A DNA stretch of 64,000 nucleotides from Candidatus Nitrosopelagicus sp. (GCA_028344575.1 JAOMBO010000002.1:1-64000); one strand, 5' to 3'; positions 34,556 to 43,643 are shown, numbered from the stretch's first letter. Numbers and translations are program-made. Notes: generated from the letters alone by a model not told the origin.

Positions 34556-34619
34556 TGAATTTGTAAAGAAGAAATTAGGTATTAAGGCTTGTTGTCACTA
34601 GTACAACGAATAAAAAAGA

Positions 34620-34781
34620 TCATTTCTCTTCAACATCTAAAGAAAATTCTGACGTTGACAGAGTTTGATTACATGATGGACACTTGTTATTGTAATGTTT
34701 TAGAACATCTTTGACAGACTTTAACATTTTCATTGTAGAGATTTTTTCTCCACATTTTCCACAAACAACTTCTACTGACAT
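34620..34781 (-). CDS. Small zinc-ribbon protein
   Basis: This open frame of 53 codons begins MSVEVVCGKCGEKISTMKML and later holds NNKCPSCNQT, giving two CxxC knuckles 24 residues apart, a zinc-ribbon layout. The C-terminus is acidic. It is 64 bp upstream of the winged-helix/NrdD-like gene on the same strand and could be co-transcribed. Function unknown; a nucleic-acid or protein adaptor is possible. Confidence 0.7.
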   Translation of the reverse strand: MSVEVVCGKCGEKISTMKMLKSVKDVLKHYNNKCPSCNQTLSTSEFSLDVEEK

Positions 34782-34850
34782 AATAGATCAAGTTTTGGAT
34801 GACAATTAAAAATTATGAAAAATTTTTTTAATAAATTCAATAAAAATGAT

Positions 34851-35237
34851 TTACTGTTTTTCTAAGACAATTCCACGTTCGTCAAATCCCGTAATTTTGA
34901 CAGAAGTTCCAATTGGTAAATCTTCAGGAGTTGGTATTTTACCTAAAAAGCCAGATACTCTTATGCCTGAATCATCTAATTCCATTACAACCCAAGCATA
35001 TGGAGCCAATTCTTCAAATCCTGCTGGAGGAACGGTCATTATTGTATATGTGACAACTTTTCCAGTTCCTTTTAGAATAGTATCTTCAAATTCTTTGCTT
35101 CCACATGATTTACAATAATAAACAGTTGCCAAAAGAATCTCACCACATTTACTACATTTCCTAGCTAAAATATTACCAGCCTTTGCTGCTTCTATGAATT
35201 CAGGTTTTGCAGACAATTTACACACTTTCAAACACAT
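34851..35237 (-). CDS. DUF35 OB-fold/zinc-ribbon protein, thiolase partner
   Basis: This protein of about 128 residues contains the zinc rubredoxin-like CSKCGEILLATVYYCKSCGS followed by an OB-fold (GTGKVVTYTIMTVPPAGFEE, YAWVVMELDDSGIRVSGFLG). In archaea DUF35 proteins form a complex with acetoacetyl-CoA thiolase (and HMG-CoA synthase) that passes CoA intermediates. The start is uncertain: ATG at 35237, GTG at 35225 and TTG at 35216 are all possible, the first two overlapping the thiolase stop. It is paired with the thiolase gene. Confidence 0.85.
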   Translation of the reverse strand: MCLKVCKLSAKPEFIEAAKAGNILARKCSKCGEILLATVYYCKSCGSKEFEDTILKGTGKVVTYTIMTVPPAGFEELAPYAWVVMELDDSGIRVSGFLGKIPTPEDLPIGTSVKITGFDERGIVLEKQ

Positions 35238-36378
35238 GAACTGCACAACTTGCTCCAGTTGCACCAAAGTTTTGTGTCAATCCAATTTTTGCATCGTTAA
35301 CGGTTCGTTCACCAGATTTTCCTGTTAATTGTTCGTATACTTCAACAACTTGTCCAACACCGGTTGCACCTATTGGATGTCCTTTTGATTTTAAGCCACC
35401 AGATGGATTAATAGAAATCGAACCGTTTAGTTTAGTCTCACCGTTTCTTGCAGCTGTTGCACCTGTACCTTTTTCAAAGAAGCCCAAGTCTTCACTATCA
35501 ACTACTTCTGCAACTGTAAAGCAATCATGAACTTCAGCAAAGTCAACATCTTTTGCAGTAATTCCTGCCATTTTGTATGCAGCAGCTGCTGCAATTTTTG
35601 TACTAGGTATAGTTGTTAATTGTTCACGTCCTTGTAATGCTGCAGGAGAACCTCCACGACCAGAACCAATTACTTTGATATAATCTTTTGAATGTTCCTT
35701 AGCAAATTTTTCATTACATAAAATAACAGAACTTGCACCATCAGAAAATGGACAGCAATCATATAATTTTAAAGGACTAGCAACTACTGCAGAGTTCATT
35801 ACATCATCAATACTAATTTTTTTTCTCAAGTGTGCTTTAGGATTTAATACACCATTTTCATGATTTTTTACTGCAACGCTTGCAAGATCTTCTTCAGTTG
35901 CATCAAATTCATGTAAATATGCACGTGCCATTGATGCAAACAAACCAGGAAATGATGCACCTGCTTGACCCTCATAAAAGAAATCAGAACAATAAGAAAA
36001 GTAAGTTGTAGTCCAGTCAGTACCTGTGTGAGTAACTTTTTCAGTTCCTGTAACTAGTACTGCATCATAAAATCCTGCTGCAACATTTGCAAATGCTTCT
36101 CTAAAAGAAACAGAACCACTGCCACATGCAGATTCAATTGATAATGATGGACATTCAGAAATTCCTAGATTACTCATAACTACCGGGCCTAAGTGAACCT
36201 GCTTGTCTGCTACACCAAATACATTAGAAATGTAACCTGCTTCAATCTCTTTAGGTTCAATTCCTGCACTTTCAATTGCACCAACAGATGCTTGTAAAGT
36301 AATATCAGAGATACTATCATCAAGTTTACCATATTTCGTACTACCTCCGCCTAAAACACAAACGCTTTCTCTTTCCAC
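35218..36378 (-). CDS. Thiolase (acetyl-CoA acetyltransferase-like)
   Basis: This 386-residue archaeal, SCP-x-type thiolase carries the acyl-accepting cysteine in SIESACGSGSVSFREAF (about residue 85) and the catalytic histidines in EVHDCFTVAE and GGLKSKGHPIGATGVG. A late cysteine is in FGATGASCAVHVFE. Together with DUF35 it probably interconverts acetoacetyl-CoA and acetyl-CoA, either closing the hydroxybutyrate branch of carbon fixation or feeding the mevalonate pathway. It is divergent from the zinc-finger gene at 36451. Confidence 0.9.
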   Translation of the reverse strand: MERESVCVLGGGSTKYGKLDDSISDITLQASVGAIESAGIEPKEIEAGYISNVFGVADKQVHLGPVVMSNLGISECPSLSIESACGSGSVSFREAFANVAAGFYDAVLVTGTEKVTHTGTDWTTTYFSYCSDFFYEGQAGASFPGLFASMARAYLHEFDATEEDLASVAVKNHENGVLNPKAHLRKKISIDDVMNSAVVASPLKLYDCCPFSDGASSVILCNEKFAKEHSKDYIKVIGSGRGGSPAALQGREQLTTIPSTKIAAAAAYKMAGITAKDVDFAEVHDCFTVAEVVDSEDLGFFEKGTGATAARNGETKLNGSISINPSGGLKSKGHPIGATGVGQVVEVYEQLTGKSGERTVNDAKIGLTQNFGATGASCAVHVFESV

Positions 36379-36450
36379 GAAAATTTGCTGACCTAGTCCC
36401 TATAAAAATTGATCAAGTAATTTCATAAACTTGAATCAATCTTAAATGAT

Positions 36451-36891
36451 GTGAGAAAAAAGATCCAAGTTTCTGTTACAAAATCAGAAAAACGAAATGT
36501 AACAAAGCCAACCAAAAAGATTATAGAAAATTTCAAGATAGAAATTGATCAATACTATGATGAGAAAGGATTTGTTTCATTTTCTGCAAAGAGTAAAAAA
36601 TATACAATTTTAGGAACAAATTCGCCGAAAGAAGGCATTTGTGAATGTCCAGAATGTCACAAAGGACAATTATCAGTAATCAAATCAAATACGACAAAGA
36701 AACGATTCATTGGATGTACAAATTATCAAAATGGCTGTAAGGCATCAGCACCACTTTTACAAAGAGCAATGTTAAAGGTCCTAAAAACTAAATGTCCAGA
36801 ATGTCAATGGCCAACTGTAATTTTTAGATATACAAGAAAACAAGAGTGGAGAAGACAGTGTGCTAACATGAAATGTAAAACTAGATCTTAA
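36451..36891 (+). CDS. Topoisomerase-type zinc-finger protein
   Basis: The start is GTG. The 146-residue protein has a lysine-rich N-terminus and two four-cysteine knuckles of the kind found at the C-terminus of DNA topoisomerase I: ICECPECHKGQL with FIGCTNYQNGCKAS, and TKCPECQWPTVIF with RRQCANMKCKTRS. No topoisomerase catalytic domain is present, so it is a stand-alone DNA-binding module. It overlaps the 3' end of the convergent nitrilase gene by about 11 bp. Confidence 0.85.
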   Translation: MRKKIQVSVTKSEKRNVTKPTKKIIENFKIEIDQYYDEKGFVSFSAKSKKYTILGTNSPKEGICECPECHKGQLSVIKSNTTKKRFIGCTNYQNGCKASAPLLQRAMLKVLKTKCPECQWPTVIFRYTRKQEWRRQCANMKCKTRS

Positions 36892-37690
36892 AATCAGAGT
36901 AAATGTCTGTTCTTCGATTCTTTAGTAGTGGTAGTTTTTTTCTTATTTCATGAACTTTATCTAAAGAGATGTTAACATATCCAATTCCTTGTCGCTTTTT
37001 CATATCTAGTAAGATACGACCATAAGGATCAACTGCTAAACTTCTTCCAGAATATACATGCCCTAAATGATCTGGTGCTATCACATAACATCCATTTTCA
37101 ATTGCACGTGATTTGTTTAATGTTAGCCAATGTTCTTCTTTCATAGGACCATTCACCCATGCAGACGGTACAACTAAAATTTCTGTACCAGATGATGCCA
37201 ATGTTCTTGACATTTCAGGAAATCGTAAATCATAACAAATTAGCATTCCCATTTTTCCAACAGAAGTTTTTGTTGGTAATGGAATTTCTGTGCCAGATGA
37301 CATTTTATCAGATTCTTTAAAGCCTAAAGCATCGTAAAGGTGAATTTTTCTATATTTTCCAGTCACTTCTCCTTTTTTGTTTATGATAAATGATGTATCA
37401 TACACACGGTCTTTTTTTCTACTCTTCTCATACATTGTACCAACTATACCAATTGAGTTATCTTTTGCAGATTCCGCAACAGCAGATACAAATTCACCGT
37501 TAATTGTTTCAGCCTCTTGTGCAACTTGTTTTGCTGTTTGTTTTGATGTAGTGTAAAACATCATGTATTCAGGAAAGGTACACATGTCAGCACCATTTTT
37601 TGCTGCTTGTTTTATGTAATCTAAAATTTTTGGTAGATTTTTTTCTTTTTCAGTTGATGCTTTGAATTGAACTAATGCAATTTTTGACAT
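36881..37690 (-). CDS. Carbon-nitrogen hydrolase (Nit2/nitrilase family)
   Basis: This 269-residue enzyme has the complete Glu-Lys-Cys triad: E in MCTFPEYMMFY (about residue 41), K in GKYRKIHLYDA (about 116) and C in MGMLICYDLRFPEM (about 151). Family members hydrolyse omega-amides, N-carbamoyl compounds or deaminated glutathione. The sequence resembles the Nit1/Nit2 branch. Substrate unknown. It is followed upstream by the small tautomerase gene on the same strand. Confidence 0.92.
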   Translation of the reverse strand: MSKIALVQFKASTEKEKNLPKILDYIKQAAKNGADMCTFPEYMMFYTTSKQTAKQVAQEAETINGEFVSAVAESAKDNSIGIVGTMYEKSRKKDRVYDTSFIINKKGEVTGKYRKIHLYDALGFKESDKMSSGTEIPLPTKTSVGKMGMLICYDLRFPEMSRTLASSGTEILVVPSAWVNGPMKEEHWLTLNKSRAIENGCYVIAPDHLGHVYSGRSLAVDPYGRILLDMKKRQGIGYVNISLDKVHEIRKKLPLLKNRRTDIYSDFKI

Positions 37691-37725
37691 GATTAATCTA
37701 AAAGTTATGAAAATAAAAAGATAGT

Positions 37726-37902
37726 TTAGAGTTGGTCTCCTGCAAGAAACCAGTTCTCTTTTGGGTTTTCGTCAAAGACTATAATCACATGTTCTTTCTT
37801 TGTTTTTAGAATCTCAACTGCAGATTCAGTGACAGCCTTTGCAAATTCCTGTTTTTGTTCTTCGGAACGTCCAGGATATAGTGATACGTGTACGTATGGC
37901 AT
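37726..37902 (-). CDS. 4-oxalocrotonate tautomerase family protein
   Basis: This short frame of 58 codons begins MPYVHVSLYPGRSEEQKQ, giving the catalytic proline at position 1 after methionine removal. EQKQEFAKAVTESAVEIL is the family's amphipathic helix, and HVIIVFDENPKENW forms the second strand and loop with the conserved tryptophan. It would form hexamers. The substrate is unknown; such proteins isomerise enols or dehalogenate. It lies between the nitrilase and rhomboid genes. Confidence 0.85.
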   Translation of the reverse strand: MPYVHVSLYPGRSEEQKQEFAKAVTESAVEILKTKKEHVIIVFDENPKENWFLAGDQL

Positions 37903-37940
37903 GAATTGGAATTGTAAGAGTGATAATTTAATTGATTGAA

Positions 37941-38708
37941 TTAACGCCAGTCGTCTCTATACCCATATCTAGAACCATAAGTCTCAGAACGGTTTGTTTT
38001 TTTATAGAAATATCCAACTCCTAATCCTAAAAAGAATCCACCAATGTGCGCTAAAAATGCAACACCGCCACCTGCGACACCAAAGCCACCTATGAAAAAT
38101 GGTAACAAGTTTTGAAATATCAGCCAGAATGGTAAGAAAAATTTTGCAGGAATGTGCATCATACGCCAGAAGAATCCTAACATTACAAACGTCATGACCT
38201 TAGCTCGTGGGAACATTACCAGATATGCACCTAAAATTCCAGCAATAGCTCCTGATGCACCAACTGCAGGAATTCCACTTCCTGCATCACCATAAATGTG
38301 AATTAAACCTGCACCAACACCCCACATTAAATAAATTCCAATGTACTTTACTCTACCAAATTTAGCTTCAATATTATCACCAAAGATCCAGAGAAACAAC
38401 ATGTTTCCTCCAAGATGCATAATTCCTCCGTGCATGAACGTTGACGTAATCAAAGTCAGTTCAGGAATTGCAGGGCAATTAATAATTTCAGCACCGGTAT
38501 TGATTCCGTCAATCTGACCTGTAACACATCCAGGAACGGCACCCCAAGTCAAAAACATATTCATTGCTTCACGATTTGAAAACTCAATGAATTGACCAGT
38601 TATTGTAACCTCAATTCCAAATACTATCACATTGATAATGATTAGTGCAATTGTTAGTTTTGGTTTAAATCCTGGTGGATGTGGATTTTCATCTCTTAAT
38701 GGAAGCAT
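37941..38708 (-). CDS. Rhomboid-family intramembrane serine protease
   Basis: This 255-residue protein has about six hydrophobic segments. The catalytic serine is in GASGAIAGILGAYL (about residue 150) and the histidine in FLAHIGGFFLGLGVGY (about 220). HGGIMHLGGNMLFLWIFG is the L1-TM2 signature. It may cleave membrane-anchored proteins, possibly some of the many in the next cluster, which is inference. The C-terminus is short, Arg/Tyr-rich and cytosolic. Confidence 0.93.
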   Translation of the reverse strand: MLPLRDENPHPPGFKPKLTIALIIINVIVFGIEVTITGQFIEFSNREAMNMFLTWGAVPGCVTGQIDGINTGAEIINCPAIPELTLITSTFMHGGIMHLGGNMLFLWIFGDNIEAKFGRVKYIGIYLMWGVGAGLIHIYGDAGSGIPAVGASGAIAGILGAYLVMFPRAKVMTFVMLGFFWRMMHIPAKFFLPFWLIFQNLLPFFIGGFGVAGGGVAFLAHIGGFFLGLGVGYFYKKTNRSETYGSRYGYRDDWR

Positions 38709-38755
38709 GAATCAATCAAAGTTTGTTTGGTTTGTATAAGAATTTTCAGGTAAGT

Positions 38756-40411
38756 CTAAACTGAGATAATTCCTTCTTTAACTAAAAATTGAATTCCAGA
38801 TGCAAATGTGTTATCATCAATTTCGCCATTAGCCCACCAAGCAGCATTGTTTCTTACCCAATCAGGAATAGTTGCATTATCATTTTGTGCACCACTTGAA
38901 GTAGTTGGTACAGAGATAATTCCTTGTTTTATCATAAACTCAATTCCAGATGCAAATGTGTTATCATCAATTTCGCCATCAGACCACCACTTTGCATTGT
39001 TTTTCACCCAATCAGGAATGCTAACAGATTGTTGTGTTGATGGAGTTGGTACAAATGAACTACTAGTAGATACTCCTACCTCAAACATTTGAGATGACTG
39101 GAAAAATTCATCATAGTTAGAGAAACCTTCACCGGTTAATACCAAATTCAAGGTGTACATATTATCATCAGGTATGGTTATCATATGAGTAGCAATTCCC
39201 TCTACTGACTTTGTTCCTACAAATAGCTCAGGATTGTCACCGGTAATCAAATTGAATTGTTCACCTTCTGGATTTACCAAACCAAATGCATAGATTACAT
39301 CTTTTACTAAACCATTGTTATTATCAAAGAATGAAAACTCAAATGGAATTTCATCTCCTGCACCATATTTAGAATCCCAAGCTATGATTGCTTTGTAACC
39401 ATTATCAAATCTCATGTCAAACGAATTTTTCTCAACAGTTCCTTCGGGAACTAATTCAAAACTCATTGATTTGGATGAATAGTGAGATTCTCCTAAGAGT
39501 TCATTAATTCTTTGTAATTCAGTTCCTGTAACTAAAAAGTGAACAATGTTTTCAGTCTCAGATGAATATGGATCCATTACTAGAACTCTTTGATCAACTT
39601 CAACACCATCTACGTAGCCCTTGAATGATGTTTCAGGGTTGTATGGATCAAATGATTTAGGTACACGAATCTCTTCATGAACCATTTGAACTAGTTCGAT
39701 ATATTCAGGATCCCAATCAAAAGGCATGTCAAATGATATTGCATTATTACTTTGATTAAATGAAAAATTTTCTACATCATCATAGTATGTTTTCACTGTG
39801 ACAGGAACTTCTGCAGCTTCTGCAGTTTTAATAAAGAAACTTTGGTCTTGTGCAACACTAACAAATGTATCAAAGTTTAGTGGTTGTGCAACTAATGATC
39901 TAGGACTAGTTGCTCCTTCAATTGATACTTTAACATTATACAATCCGCCTTTTTCAAAGATTGGTCCATCAATGAGTGGGCGACCGTCACCTCTTGCAAA
40001 TAATCCACCTGCGGTTCCATGTACCTCACCATAATATTCAGTACATTTCCAAGGCTTTGCTTCGTAACAATCACCTTTTGGTCTAACCTCGACATTTAGT
40101 TCACCATCATCATCATAGAAATAATTTCTAGCTAAAAGATCACCGCTTCTCCAAACTTCAACACGATATGTTACTTGTTCCAAGTTTTCATCAGTTAACA
40201 TATCATAGAAACGAATTGCGATATTTGCTGAATCAACTTCACCTGCGGTCATATCAGCAGGATCTAATTGTGTGAAAATTGTAACCTCCATACCTTCAAA
40301 ACTAATTGGAGGAGCAGCGTCACCACCTAAACCATGACCAAAAGCATCTTCACTTAGAAATGGTAAAGTTACACAGACAGCTGCAATGAGTAAGAAACTT
40401 TTGTAGTACAA
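38756..40411 (-). CDS. Exported beta-rich protein with two C-terminal WVxNNAxWW repeats and N-terminal His
   Basis: In this 551-residue protein a signal peptide (FLLIAAVCVTLPFLSEDAFG) would leave a mature N-terminus HGLGG. The body is mostly beta strand and acidic. The C-terminus holds two copies of a 38-residue motif, IPDWVKNNAKWWSDGEIDD and IPDWVRNNAAWWANGEIDD, each ending in a GI-x7-GIIS segment. The DNA copies are 150 bp apart and share a 38-bp identical block. The same motif ends the protein at 46537-47961, and the N-terminal domains are also related (HG-G start, FYDD/FYTQDG). Surface attachment and copper binding are both plausible; function unknown. Confidence 0.8.
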   Translation of the reverse strand: MYYKSFLLIAAVCVTLPFLSEDAFGHGLGGDAAPPISFEGMEVTIFTQLDPADMTAGEVDSANIAIRFYDMLTDENLEQVTYRVEVWRSGDLLARNYFYDDDGELNVEVRPKGDCYEAKPWKCTEYYGEVHGTAGGLFARGDGRPLIDGPIFEKGGLYNVKVSIEGATSPRSLVAQPLNFDTFVSVAQDQSFFIKTAEAAEVPVTVKTYYDDVENFSFNQSNNAISFDMPFDWDPEYIELVQMVHEEIRVPKSFDPYNPETSFKGYVDGVEVDQRVLVMDPYSSETENIVHFLVTGTELQRINELLGESHYSSKSMSFELVPEGTVEKNSFDMRFDNGYKAIIAWDSKYGAGDEIPFEFSFFDNNNGLVKDVIYAFGLVNPEGEQFNLITGDNPELFVGTKSVEGIATHMITIPDDNMYTLNLVLTGEGFSNYDEFFQSSQMFEVGVSTSSSFVPTPSTQQSVSIPDWVKNNAKWWSDGEIDDNTFASGIEFMIKQGIISVPTTSSGAQNDNATIPDWVRNNAAWWANGEIDDNTFASGIQFLVKEGIISV

Positions 40412-40506
40412 TTACCATTTTTTGCCTTGAATCACCTATTAATGATTCGATGAATTTCAATAATTATTACGAGATCATTTTTATTATATTCAGATGGATT
40501 TCCACT

Positions 40507-41322
40507 ATGAAATATCTTTTAGGACTAATGTTAATTCCTTTATTCCTAGCGCCAGCCTTTGCAGAGAGCCCAGAAGAGTATGAGCAAATTTTACCATCAG
40601 AAAATGGAACACTCAACATTGGATTAACAGTTGATCCACCAGCAAAAGCAAATGAAGTTTCTAAATTACACATTGGATGGATAAAACCAGGATTTAACAA
40701 AATTCAAGAACATATTGATTATAGAATTACAGTTATTAAAGATGGTCAAAATACATTTGGACCAATTCCACTTACACACACATCTATCGGTACAGTAAAA
40801 ATTCCGGTAGAGTTTACATCAAACGGAGAACACCAGATTAAAGTAGAGATGGAGGGAATTTTATTCCAACCAATTCCATTAGAGACAACATACTTTACAA
40901 TTGAGGTTGGAGGAGAACAACCAATACAAGAAAACAATAACGAAGGTGGCGGATGTCTAATCGCAACTGCAGCATTTGGTTCTGAAATGGCACCACAAGT
41001 TCAATTCTTAAGAGAAATTAGAGATAACACCGTAATGACAACACAATCCGGTACAGCATTCATGACCGGCTTCAACCAATTCTACTACTCTTTCTCACCA
41101 GCAGTTGCTGACTATGAAAGAGAAAACCCAGTTTTCAAAGAAGCAGTCAAAGTTACACTAACTCCAATGTTAACATCACTAACACTACTCAACTATGTTG
41201 ATGTTGACACCGAAGAAGAAATGTTGGGATACGGAATTAGTATAATCCTACTTAACATTGGAATGTACTTTGTAGCACCGGCAGCAGTAATTGTTGTAAT
41301 AAAAAAGAAACTTAGAAAATAA
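40507..41322 (+). CDS. Exported protein with CFI-box-like C-terminal domain
   Basis: The start at 40507 (MKYLLGLMLIPLFLAPAFA) gives a good signal peptide; an upstream ATG at 40450 would bury it. The middle is an immunoglobulin-like beta domain (NIGLTVDPPAKANEVSKLHI). The C-terminus begins GGGCLIATAAFGSEMAPQVQ, matching the CFI-box sorting motif, followed by helices and a final membrane span ending KKKLRK. The product is 271 residues. It is divergent from the 38756 gene and convergent with the 41325 gene. Confidence 0.8.
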   Translation: MKYLLGLMLIPLFLAPAFAESPEEYEQILPSENGTLNIGLTVDPPAKANEVSKLHIGWIKPGFNKIQEHIDYRITVIKDGQNTFGPIPLTHTSIGTVKIPVEFTSNGEHQIKVEMEGILFQPIPLETTYFTIEVGGEQPIQENNNEGGGCLIATAAFGSEMAPQVQFLREIRDNTVMTTQSGTAFMTGFNQFYYSFSPAVADYERENPVFKEAVKVTLTPMLTSLTLLNYVDVDTEEEMLGYGISIILLNIGMYFVAPAAVIVVIKKKLRK

Positions 41323-41324
41323 AA

Positions 41325-41981
41325 TTATTTTTTCTTTGCAAGAGATGCCGCACCTAAAGTAATTCCAGCAATTCCTAATCCTATAGCAACAATTAACATA
41401 ATACCACTCATTCCATTATCAATTTCAGTTTGTTCTTTTAATTCATTAATTGTTTCTTGTAATTCTCTAATATCACCACGTAAATCATTAATCTCACGTT
41501 CAAAGTCACCAGATTCAACAACAGTTGATTCAACTGGAGGGAATTGCAAAATCTCTTGTTCCTGTACCTTTAGTGGATGTAACGCTAAATTCACATTTTG
41601 TTCGTTAATTGTTCCAAGAAAGTTTAGTTGAGACCAACCAGAAAACGTAGGAGTGATTGCTGACTCATATTTTCCGGGAATGTCAGTTGGTTGTAATGGT
41701 AGAGTAATTGATTCTTCTTCAACAATTAATTTTATTTTCAAAGTTTTTTTCAAACCTTCAACTCCTGTATTAGAATTAAATGGTTGATCTGCTGCTTCTT
41801 TGCTCTTATCCATTAAACTAACATAAACAATAATTGCATTTGATTCGCCAGTTACAATCGGCTTATTCTTCCAATCAATCTCAATTCTATAATCACCAAC
41901 AGAATCAGACTGATGTGCAAATGCGGCATTAAGGAATAAAGGAGATATCAAAAGTAAAGCAATTAGATGTGTTTTTTTCAT
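41325..41981 (-). CDS. Membrane-anchored exported protein with N-terminal His (paralog A)
   Basis: This 218-residue protein has a signal peptide ending NAAFA, after which the mature chain starts HQSDSVGDYRIEIDWKNKP. It has a beta-sandwich-like domain, then a coiled coil (EREINDLRGDIRELQETINE), and a C-terminal membrane span with a lysine tail (AASLAKKK). The layout and the YxIExxW segment match the 42993-43643 protein. It resembles YtkA/FixH- or CopC-like Ig domains in outline only. Possible copper handling at the outer face; not proven. Confidence 0.75.
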   Translation of the reverse strand: MKKTHLIALLLISPLFLNAAFAHQSDSVGDYRIEIDWKNKPIVTGESNAIIVYVSLMDKSKEAADQPFNSNTGVEGLKKTLKIKLIVEEESITLPLQPTDIPGKYESAITPTFSGWSQLNFLGTINEQNVNLALHPLKVQEQEILQFPPVESTVVESGDFEREINDLRGDIRELQETINELKEQTEIDNGMSGIMLIVAIGLGIAGITLGAASLAKKK

Positions 41982-42087
41982 AAATTATGGAATAATGGTT
42001 TGAATAAAAGTCAAAGTAGTACAATTTTCAATCATTTAGACTGAAAATTGGAGATCATTTTTATTATCAAAGTTCAAATTTTATCTA

Positions 42088-42966
42088 ATGAATAACAAGA
42101 CTGTAAGTTCCTTATTCGTTCTTTTTGCAATTGTTTCAATCGGAATGACTGCAGCACCTGGTGCATTTGCTGAACACAGCATGAATGCAACAGTAGAGAA
42201 CGCAGCAGGTTCTTCAACCCCGGGATGTGAACCAGATTGTTTCATCCCAGCAACAGTTACCATTGGTGTGGGTGGAATGGTTACATTCGCTAACAATGAT
42301 TCCGCAGCACACACATCTACAGCTGGTACTCCAGCAGATGGACCAAGTGGTGTATGGGACAGCTCATTAGTAATGATGGGAGCAGCATACACAACTCCAG
42401 CATTAGATGCAGGTGAATATCCTTACTTCTGCATGGTACATCCATGGATGGAAGGATTAGTAATTGTTGAAGAAGAAAGTCACGATGATCACGGTGATGA
42501 ACATGGCGACGAACACGGCGACATGAAAGATCACGGTGAAATGGAAATGCAAACACTAACTGCAGCAGATATCTCAATTGATATCGCAGATGGTGCAAAA
42601 GCAGGTGAAAGAGTATCAATTGATGTTACAATTAGCGGTGAACACGTTAACTATGACATTGTTGCAACTCACGGTGGTGAAGAAATCCTAAATGAAAGTG
42701 GTAATCACTCACATACAGGAGAAGGTCAACACATTACATCAGCACTCGCAGCAGATGCATCTGATGATTTGCCAATTGACGTCACTGTAACATTCCAAGG
42801 ATTTGGTGTACCAGGTGAAGAATTCACTGGCCCAATTGGATTAACCAGCGATGCTCAAGCAGTTCCAGAATTTGGTACAATAGCAGCCATGATTCTAGCA
42901 GTAGCAATTGTTTCAATAATTGCAGTATCTGCAAAATCAAGACTTAGCTTTATGCCAAGAATCTAG
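42088..42966 (+). CDS. Plastocyanin-like blue copper protein with His/Asp-rich linker
   Basis: The 292-residue protein has a signal peptide (SSLFVLFAIVSIGMTAAPGA). A cupredoxin domain follows with the copper ligands His in NNDSAAHTSTAG and Cys-His-Met in YPYFCMVHPWMEG (type 1 site). A linker of alternating His and Asp (DDHGDEHGDEHGD) could bind further metal. A second beta domain then leads to a C-terminal PEFGTIAAMILAVAIVSIIA span, a PEF-type sorting signal with basic tail. It probably carries electrons at the cell surface in ammonia oxidation. Confidence 0.92.
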   Translation: MNNKTVSSLFVLFAIVSIGMTAAPGAFAEHSMNATVENAAGSSTPGCEPDCFIPATVTIGVGGMVTFANNDSAAHTSTAGTPADGPSGVWDSSLVMMGAAYTTPALDAGEYPYFCMVHPWMEGLVIVEEESHDDHGDEHGDEHGDMKDHGEMEMQTLTAADISIDIADGAKAGERVSIDVTISGEHVNYDIVATHGGEEILNESGNHSHTGEGQHITSALAADASDDLPIDVTVTFQGFGVPGEEFTGPIGLTSDAQAVPEFGTIAAMILAVAIVSIIAVSAKSRLSFMPRI

Positions 42967-42970
42967 AAAA

Positions 42971-42992
42971 GACTTTTTTTCTCTTTTTATTT
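42971..42992 (+). terminator. T-rich terminator after the plastocyanin gene
   Basis: Immediately after the plastocyanin stop the plus strand runs GACTTTTTTTCTCTTTTTAT. Such T-tracts terminate archaeal RNA polymerase without a hairpin. The convergent gene's stop lies just beyond. Confidence 0.5.
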
Positions 42993-43643
42993 TTATTTTC
43001 TTCTAAGCATTGCTATAACTGCTAGAATAACACCAGCAGCACCCAGTGATAAACCAAATACACCAAAGTTGTAAGCATTTTGAATGTCAACTCCACCTGC
43101 TGTAAGACTTACTTCACCAACATTTGATTTTATGTTAGAGACATCTTTTTGTAATGATGATAATGCATTTTTTACCGCACTAATTTCACCAGCAGAAGAT
43201 GAACCGCTAACTGGTGGAAACGCAATAACTGATTGACTCTCAACATCTTCTATAGGAATTACAACATCAATTGGTAATCCATTTAGTTCACCTACCAATT
43301 TTACAGACATTGAACCTGTTTTAGTTGGTAGAATTTTTGCATAATAGTGACCAGGACGAGGATCAGAGTTGATGTCTAACTCTTTAGTTGCACCACCTGC
43401 AACTAGAGTTGCGGTCATACTTTTGAAAGCGCTATTTACTCCAATTCTTAGTCCTTCTTTTTCGCCAGATTCTGCAACCTCAATTACAATTTTGTTAGGT
43501 AAATTAACGACTGGAGGTTCATCTCCCCAACCTGCCTCAATCTCATATTGGTCGATGTAAATGGTCGTGTGTGCAAATGCTGAAGACATTCCAAAACCTG
43601 AAATTAAAAGAATGCTTAGTAGGAGAAAAGATTTTTTCAACAA
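42993..43643 (-). CDS. Membrane-anchored exported protein with N-terminal His (paralog B)
   Basis: This 216-residue protein has a signal peptide ending SSAFA and then a mature N-terminus HTTIYIDQYEIEAGWGDEPP. The beta domain ends in FPPVSGSSS, a short coiled coil (SAVKNALSSLQKDVSNIK) follows, and a single C-terminal span ends AMLRRK. This repeats the architecture of 41325-41981. Two membrane-anchored Ig-like proteins beside copper genes suggest a shared role in copper capture or transfer, which is inference. Confidence 0.75.
   Translation of the reverse strand: MLKKSFLLLSILLISGFGMSSAFAHTTIYIDQYEIEAGWGDEPPVVNLPNKIVIEVAESGEKEGLRIGVNSAFKSMTATLVAGGATKELDINSDPRPGHYYAKILPTKTGSMSVKLVGELNGLPIDVVIPIEDVESQSVIAFPPVSGSSSAGEISAVKNALSSLQKDVSNIKSNVGEVSLTAGGVDIQNAYNFGVFGLSLGAAGVILAVIAMLRRK

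Noticed and set aside
38792-38979. 38-bp direct repeat as a mobile element or CRISPR repeat
   Set aside because: Both copies are in frame inside one gene and encode the same protein motif.
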